Assembly (NCBI RefSeq): GCF_011317445.1
Contig: NZ_JAAAPL010000003.1
Location: 310,001 to 374,000 of the forward strand
From: Chelativorans multitrophicus
Lineage (GTDB): Bacteria > Pseudomonadota > Alphaproteobacteria > Rhizobiales > Rhizobiaceae
Length of the DNA stretch: 64,000 nt
Direction: 5' to 3'
Part shown: one piece after another, positions 60,365 to 64,000 of the stretch
Layout of the letters: every line of letters starts with the position of its first letter
How positions within the stretch are numbered: the stretch's first letter is position 1
Notes under the pieces: generated by a model
Database searches by the model: none
What the model saw: only the letters and a program-made list of their open reading frames with translations
Told to the model about the DNA's origin: nothing
Position numbers and translations under genes: made by a program

Positions 60365-63034
60365 TCACAAAGCCCTAAATTCATCGGCATGGCTTCGAAT
60401 GTCCTGGGCCGCGATCTTGCGCAGGTACTGTATGTCCTGGTGAGTGTCTTCGCGGCCAAGACCCCTCAACACCGCGCGGAACAGGCAATCTCCATCAGGG
60501 GCTACCGGAATTCGCTTCCCCTCGATCAGGGCATCATAATGATTTCCCGTATAATAGAGCTGAATTGGATCTCCCATCGCCCCGCCACGCGAGGGCATCG
60601 GGATTAATCGAGTGGGTATTCGATTGGGGTCAGGATAAAAGATCTCAATCTCGCGGCGCAGAATGTTGACAACCGCCTGTACCGCGAGATCCCCGGCACC
60701 ACTGTTCCAATTGCCCCGCTTCTCCACGAAGGCCGCAACCCTCTCCACCGGTGAAGTATGTTGCCGGGGATGGGCGATCCCATTGCTGGGGCGATTATGC
60801 TTGGCTTTGATAAGATAGCGCCGGCCGATACGCTCAATTATCCCGCCCTCTGGCTCCGCATATTTATAAACTGATCTGAATCTCCTGTGTTTGCCGTACC
60901 AAGCGGGCTTAGATAGGACGACCGCATCTTCCGCATTTTTTATTATGTCGTTTGGCCTGACAGGAATACCTGAATAAAAGGCATTTTTTGCCTGAATAGG
61001 ATTTTGGAAGTCTTTGTACTTTACAAGCTTACCTTTTGCTATCTCCTGGAAACGCTTCGCCCAGGCTGCCTCTGTATCTATGATCATATCGGTAATGCCG
61101 TAGGCGCTATATTGCCCCGCGGTTAGATCGATTGCATATTCAACGTTGTCTTTCCTCGCCAATACAAGAAAGTGGTTCTCCGGCAGGAAGTCATCTGCAT
61201 CCTCCCACCAGTACATTGCACGGCTGCGTGTTTCGTATCCGGCGTTTTTCAGGGCGGCAACGACAGGCTCGAGTGATTCTGCGCAGCGATCGGCGGGTTT
61301 GCAGATGAACCGTTCCAATTGATGATCGGATCTTATCAGGCGGTTCAGTTTTTCAAGCTCGTTTCGCACCACCGGCGAGTTAGGCATAGCTGCACCATTC
61401 GGAAACCTCCTGATAAGCTCCACGGGTCTTGCAGATGTTTGAGCACGGCTCAAAGGCATTCGCCCCCGCGCCGGAAGTGCACTCCCAAGCTGCTGGTGAG
61501 TTCCGAGCGGCGTTTGGCCGGGCGCGATGCCGTCGTCGAGCAAACGCGCCTTTGTCTTCAACGGTATGGTTTGTTTCAAACCTCCCGCTGCTTTCGCGGG
61601 CGTCATTGCTCCCTTGGCGAGCCGGAAATAGTCTGCCACATCCGCGACAAGGGAGATGATATCCACGGCGCATTTTTCGATTAGCTCATCGCGCGTCTTG
61701 ACATAGCAGGGGACCAGCATCTCCCTGGCGCTGTGAATGGTGGCCTCCACATTCGTCTCGCCATAGGCATACTGTTTCAGGATAGGTTCCCGGGGAATAA
61801 GCAACGCTTTGGAAAGATCATTGACTGTCTTCCGTATCGGTGCGGGTTCCGTCATGCGCGTTGCGTAGAACTTTTCTTTCTCCAGCTGCTCGATTGTCTG
61901 CTTCGAAAAGAAACTGCCTTTATTATCGGATATCCAGCTATGCCCTGAATCCGCCTGGGTTTTATTGAGCTCTTCGACTGGAATTCGTTCTATCTCCAGT
62001 TCGCCCTCAGCCAGCAGAATGGAGAAAGCTTGGTTTCCCGGCGCAACATGGATTGTGAAACTGTGATGACCGGCTAGCTGTTGAAAATCGTCCAGAGGAA
62101 CTCTTTTTATTTCCAGCCGCTCTTCCGCCAACGAAATCGAGAAGGCTTGCTTGCCCTGCTCGACATAGACGATAAAGCCACGGTGTGCCGCAACCGATAT
62201 TCTTTCAGTGATAAAATCCGGCTCTCCGAGTTGTCCGTCACCAACATGCACCTTGACCGAGCGGCAGCATGCAACGGGTTGATAGATCGCCGCATTGCTC
62301 GTGTTGAAATCGACGCCGAGCGCTGAAAGCCGAGAGGTTACTATTTGCGCGATTTCCCTTAGTTGCTTCTGCCAGTATGTCTGGAACTGATCAAAGAATA
62401 TTTTATTATCAGGACAGTGCTTTAAGTATTCACGTTCTGAGGTAGCAAAATTTAACGGGAAGGTAGAAAGCTGATTATCGAGGCAAATGTCGATCAGCGA
62501 TTTTTCTGTATGGACCACCTTTGGCGGCACCCCCTTTATTCCGCCTGGCATGGTCTGGACAATCGGTATGCGCCTATCGGGATCGAGTTTGGATTTGATC
62601 AGTTCTCGAGAAAAGATCTCTCGCCTGAACGGTAGATCATCGAGAATGTCCAAATGTGCGGCATAGGCCTCGTGTGGACGCGCAGTTAAAAGCAGACGGT
62701 TGGCATTTCCTACGACCCGGAGCCAAGTGCCGATAGCGCGCGCCTTGCGAGACTCTCCGGCCTTCTTCGGCTTACCCGACATTTCTTTGTCAGCCGGACT
62801 TTCGGTTTCGCTGTCGGCTGCACTCCAGTCTGGAAACAGCGACTTTAAGTGCTCTTTGGCTTCTTCTATCCTGCGGTCCCACTCGGCCGTTGCCTGCGGA
62901 TCAGGGGAATAATGAGCAGGCGCCTTAAAGTTTTCGGAAAGGGTTTTCTGGTGGATTGGCCGAAGGTGCGTAATATTGGTGCTTCTGTAATTCACCGATA
63001 AAGAATTAAGGTTTCCAATACTTGCAGGAAGCAT
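60365..63034 (-). CDS. Putative host-directed effector: SseI/PMT-like deamidase domain plus permuted OTU-like cysteine protease domain
   Basis: 889-aa protein. The start ATG 63034 has GAAGGATTATGC upstream; a TTG at 63097 is less likely. The N-terminus MLPASIGNLNSLSVNYRSTN is Ser/Asn-rich with no Sec signal. Residues about 286-364 are a tandem 39-residue repeat. Residues 555-670 show PADRCAESLEPVVAALKNAG (Cys584), ENHFLVLARKDNVEYAIDLT (His621, Asp636) and LVKYKDF. The Cys-37-His-15-Asp spacing matches the SseI/PMT/PaTox glutamine deamidases. The C-terminus has GDLAVQAVVNILRREIEIF, then YYTGNHYDAL (His832), then PDGDCLFRAV (Cys850). These are OTU deubiquitinase elements in swapped order. The gene is AT-richer than its neighbours and stands alone, which suggests transfer. 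Effector function is inferred. Confidence 0.8.
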   Translation of the reverse strand: MLPASIGNLNSLSVNYRSTNITHLRPIHQKTLSENFKAPAHYSPDPQATAEWDRRIEEAKEHLKSLFPDWSAADSETESPADKEMSGKPKKAGESRKARAIGTWLRVVGNANRLLLTARPHEAYAAHLDILDDLPFRREIFSRELIKSKLDPDRRIPIVQTMPGGIKGVPPKVVHTEKSLIDICLDNQLSTFPLNFATSEREYLKHCPDNKIFFDQFQTYWQKQLREIAQIVTSRLSALGVDFNTSNAAIYQPVACCRSVKVHVGDGQLGEPDFITERISVAAHRGFIVYVEQGKQAFSISLAEERLEIKRVPLDDFQQLAGHHSFTIHVAPGNQAFSILLAEGELEIERIPVEELNKTQADSGHSWISDNKGSFFSKQTIEQLEKEKFYATRMTEPAPIRKTVNDLSKALLIPREPILKQYAYGETNVEATIHSAREMLVPCYVKTRDELIEKCAVDIISLVADVADYFRLAKGAMTPAKAAGGLKQTIPLKTKARLLDDGIAPGQTPLGTHQQLGSALPARGRMPLSRAQTSARPVELIRRFPNGAAMPNSPVVRNELEKLNRLIRSDHQLERFICKPADRCAESLEPVVAALKNAGYETRSRAMYWWEDADDFLPENHFLVLARKDNVEYAIDLTAGQYSAYGITDMIIDTEAAWAKRFQEIAKGKLVKYKDFQNPIQAKNAFYSGIPVRPNDIIKNAEDAVVLSKPAWYGKHRRFRSVYKYAEPEGGIIERIGRRYLIKAKHNRPSNGIAHPRQHTSPVERVAAFVEKRGNWNSGAGDLAVQAVVNILRREIEIFYPDPNRIPTRLIPMPSRGGAMGDPIQLYYTGNHYDALIEGKRIPVAPDGDCLFRAVLRGLGREDTHQDIQYLRKIAAQDIRSHADEFRAL
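61943..62179 (-). repeat. Internal tandem repeat in the effector-like gene
   Basis: Two adjacent 39-codon units: GFIVYVEQGKQAFSISLAEE ... LEIKRVPLDDF and FTIHVAPGNQAFSILLAEGE ... LEIERIPVEEL. They are about half identical at protein level, so the duplication is old. The predicted beta-strand pattern suggests a small beta module. Confidence 0.8.
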
Positions 63035-63135
63035 GCATAATCCTTCAGCCTGATCAGAATTTAGCTTCTGAATGAAAATGACTCCATATCGAACCAATCG
63101 AGCTTATGGAAAAATCGATTTTTCAGGTAACGCTT

Positions 63136-63162
63136 CACCGCCTCTGATTTGGAAAGGCGGTG
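63136..63162 (-). terminator. Hairpin downstream of the second DUF892 gene
   Basis: CACCGCC-N13-GGCGGTG lies about 130 bases past the DUF892 stop. On the minus strand it is followed by AAGCGTTACCTG and GAAAAATCGATTTTTC, the latter itself a T-rich palindrome just upstream of the effector-like gene. A weak terminator candidate. Confidence 0.4.
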
Positions 63163-63293
63163 CGCAGCGCTGGTAATGGCATCGCGCGAACGCTACGCTC
63201 CCCGTCTTCCTGCAGCGGGGATCCAAGGCGAAAGGGAAAAGCAATCGGCCAGCGCCGGCAATCGTTCTTCAGTGCACAGGGCGCTGGCTAATG

Positions 63294-63803
63294 CTAGCGT
63301 TTGGCCGTTTCCGACTCGGTCGCGTGACGCATGAGGTGGGCCTGCGTGATCTCACGGCAATGATCCAGCAGCCAAGAAGCCATCGCCTCCTCTTCGCGAC
63401 AAATTTCTTCGCATACGCGCGCAGTCTCCATGTCGCCCGCAGCTTCCGCTCCTGCCGCCAAGATACGGTAAGAGCCGATTTCCATATGTTCAAACGTGTA
63501 ACCCGCAAGCAAACCTTTCACCACCTCGTCGCCGGCCAGCACACCGCCTGCTGTTTGCATCAGCGCCGTGAATTGGCCGGCGAAATCCTTCATTCCCGAG
63601 GGAGATGTCCCGCGCCTTTGCAGGCAGGCTTCCAGTCGTTGCTTTTGTGACTGCGTCTCGACGATATGCTGGTCTATGCGGGTGCCGAGCTCCGGATAAC
63701 TCTCGATACGGCCCGCCAAGCCGTTGAGCATATGCTCGGCTTGCAACTCCATGGCGTGCGCATCGCGAAGCCATTGGTTCAGCCTCTCGTCCATATCAGC
63801 CAT
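63294..63803 (-). CDS. YciF-type ferritin-like protein (DUF892)
   Basis: 169-aa helical protein of the DUF892 family. DERLNQWLRDAHAMELQAEH, QHIVETQSQKQRLEACLQRR, LLAGYTFEHMEIGSYRILAA and CEEICREEEAMASWLLDH place Glu/His ligands as in ferritin-like YciF. The ATG at 63803 follows GGGAGTGAGATTG. A DUF4142 gene ends 17 bases upstream on the same strand, so they form a stress operon. It is clearly divergent from the YciE-type protein at 51790-52284. Confidence 0.9.
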   Translation of the reverse strand: MADMDERLNQWLRDAHAMELQAEHMLNGLAGRIESYPELGTRIDQHIVETQSQKQRLEACLQRRGTSPSGMKDFAGQFTALMQTAGGVLAGDEVVKGLLAGYTFEHMEIGSYRILAAGAEAAGDMETARVCEEICREEEAMASWLLDHCREITQAHLMRHATESETAKR

Positions 63804-63820
63804 CAATCTCACTCCCACGG

Positions 63821-64000
63821 CTATTGCTGAGCAAGCTGCTGCACTTGCTCGAGATGTTCTTGCAGGGTCGGCAATGTCTTCTCGGCAAAATCCGCCAGGC
63901 TTCCCTGCTGTTCAGCGTAGCTTGAGAAAAGCGCGACAGCCCGTTGATGCGCTGCCAGCTGCATTTGCAAATACTGACTGTCGAACTGATCGGCCGAAGC
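63821..64000 (-). CDS. DUF4142 protein, C-terminal part (runs off the window)
   Basis: The minus-strand frame entering from the right edge reads ADQFDSQYLQMQLAAHQRAV, then FSSYAEQQGSLADFAEKTLP and TLQEHLEQVQQLAQQ before a TAG at 63821. This is the C-terminal part of the ferritin-like DUF4142 family (D-x-x-Y-x-x-M-Q...H pattern). The N-terminus, usually with a secretion signal, lies outside. Confidence 0.85.
   Translation of the reverse strand, partial: ASADQFDSQYLQMQLAAHQRAVALFSSYAEQQGSLADFAEKTLPTLQEHLEQVQQLAQQ

Noticed and set aside
1-64000. tRNA, rRNA, integrase or attachment sites
   Set aside because: No tRNA-like cloverleaf sequence, ribosomal RNA segment, integrase or clean att repeat was recognised by eye on either strand.

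Overview
The window looks like a chromosomal segment of a Hyphomicrobiales (Rhizobiales) alphaproteobacterium, probably Phyllobacteriaceae-like (Mesorhizobium, Nitratireductor or Chelativorans relatives). The main reason is the conserved block chvI-chvG-hprK-EIIA-ptsH-ahcY at the left end, together with high G+C, GTG/TTG starts and many ABC transporters. The genus cannot be fixed from the sequence alone.

Left part (0-9.3 kb, mostly minus strand): core regulation and housekeeping. It holds S-adenosylhomocysteine hydrolase, a regulatory PTS (HPr, mannose-type EIIA, short HPr kinase), the ChvG/ChvI acid-responsive two-component system, a ribokinase-like sugar kinase, an AraC/methyltransferase DNA-repair protein, a DUF2244 membrane protein and endonuclease III.

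9.3-38 kb: catabolic islands. (1) A gentisate operon (nagK-nagL-marR-gentisate dioxygenase-DinB/MDMPI-like protein) converts gentisate to fumarate and pyruvate. (2) A decayed macB fragment marks a junction. (3) A ROK regulator, a four-gene sugar ABC importer, a BadF-type kinase and a SIS-domain isomerase look like an amino-sugar uptake and phosphorylation operon. (4) A GntR regulator, an enolase-superfamily dehydratase, an Ldh-type dehydrogenase, an MHS-type MFS transporter, a 2-keto-3-deoxy-fuconate-type SDR and a fumarylacetoacetate-hydrolase-like enzyme form a sugar-acid pathway, interrupted by two decayed MFS transporter remnants. (5) A LysR regulator diverges from an acyl-CoA synthetase, a NitT/TauT-type importer with two permeases, a CitE-like lyase and a cupin: uptake, CoA activation and cleavage of an unknown organic acid.

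38-47 kb: an intact cyoABCD ubiquinol oxidase, preceded by an IS6-like transposase scrap, then a 1571-aa autotransporter on the opposite strand. Upstream of the autotransporter is a cobalamin riboswitch with no recognisable B12 gene behind it.

48-64 kb: stress and envelope genes. A phosphoribosyltransferase / metallo-hydrolase / erythromycin-esterase-like / DUF2267 operon is followed by YciE-type ferritin-like proteins, PQQ glucose dehydrogenase, a CAP-domain lipoprotein, an SDR fused to a SEC-C zinc knuckle, an E2-like acyltransferase, an isoprenylcysteine-methyltransferase-like protein, small lipoproteins and an L,D-transpeptidase. In this stretch lies the most notable gene: an 889-aa AT-richer protein at 60365-63034. 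It carries an SseI/PMT-like glutamine-deamidase triad and, at its C-terminus, an OTU deubiquitinase-like domain whose His half precedes its Cys half (a circular permutation). It looks like an effector aimed at a eukaryotic host. No secretion-system gene is visible in the window.
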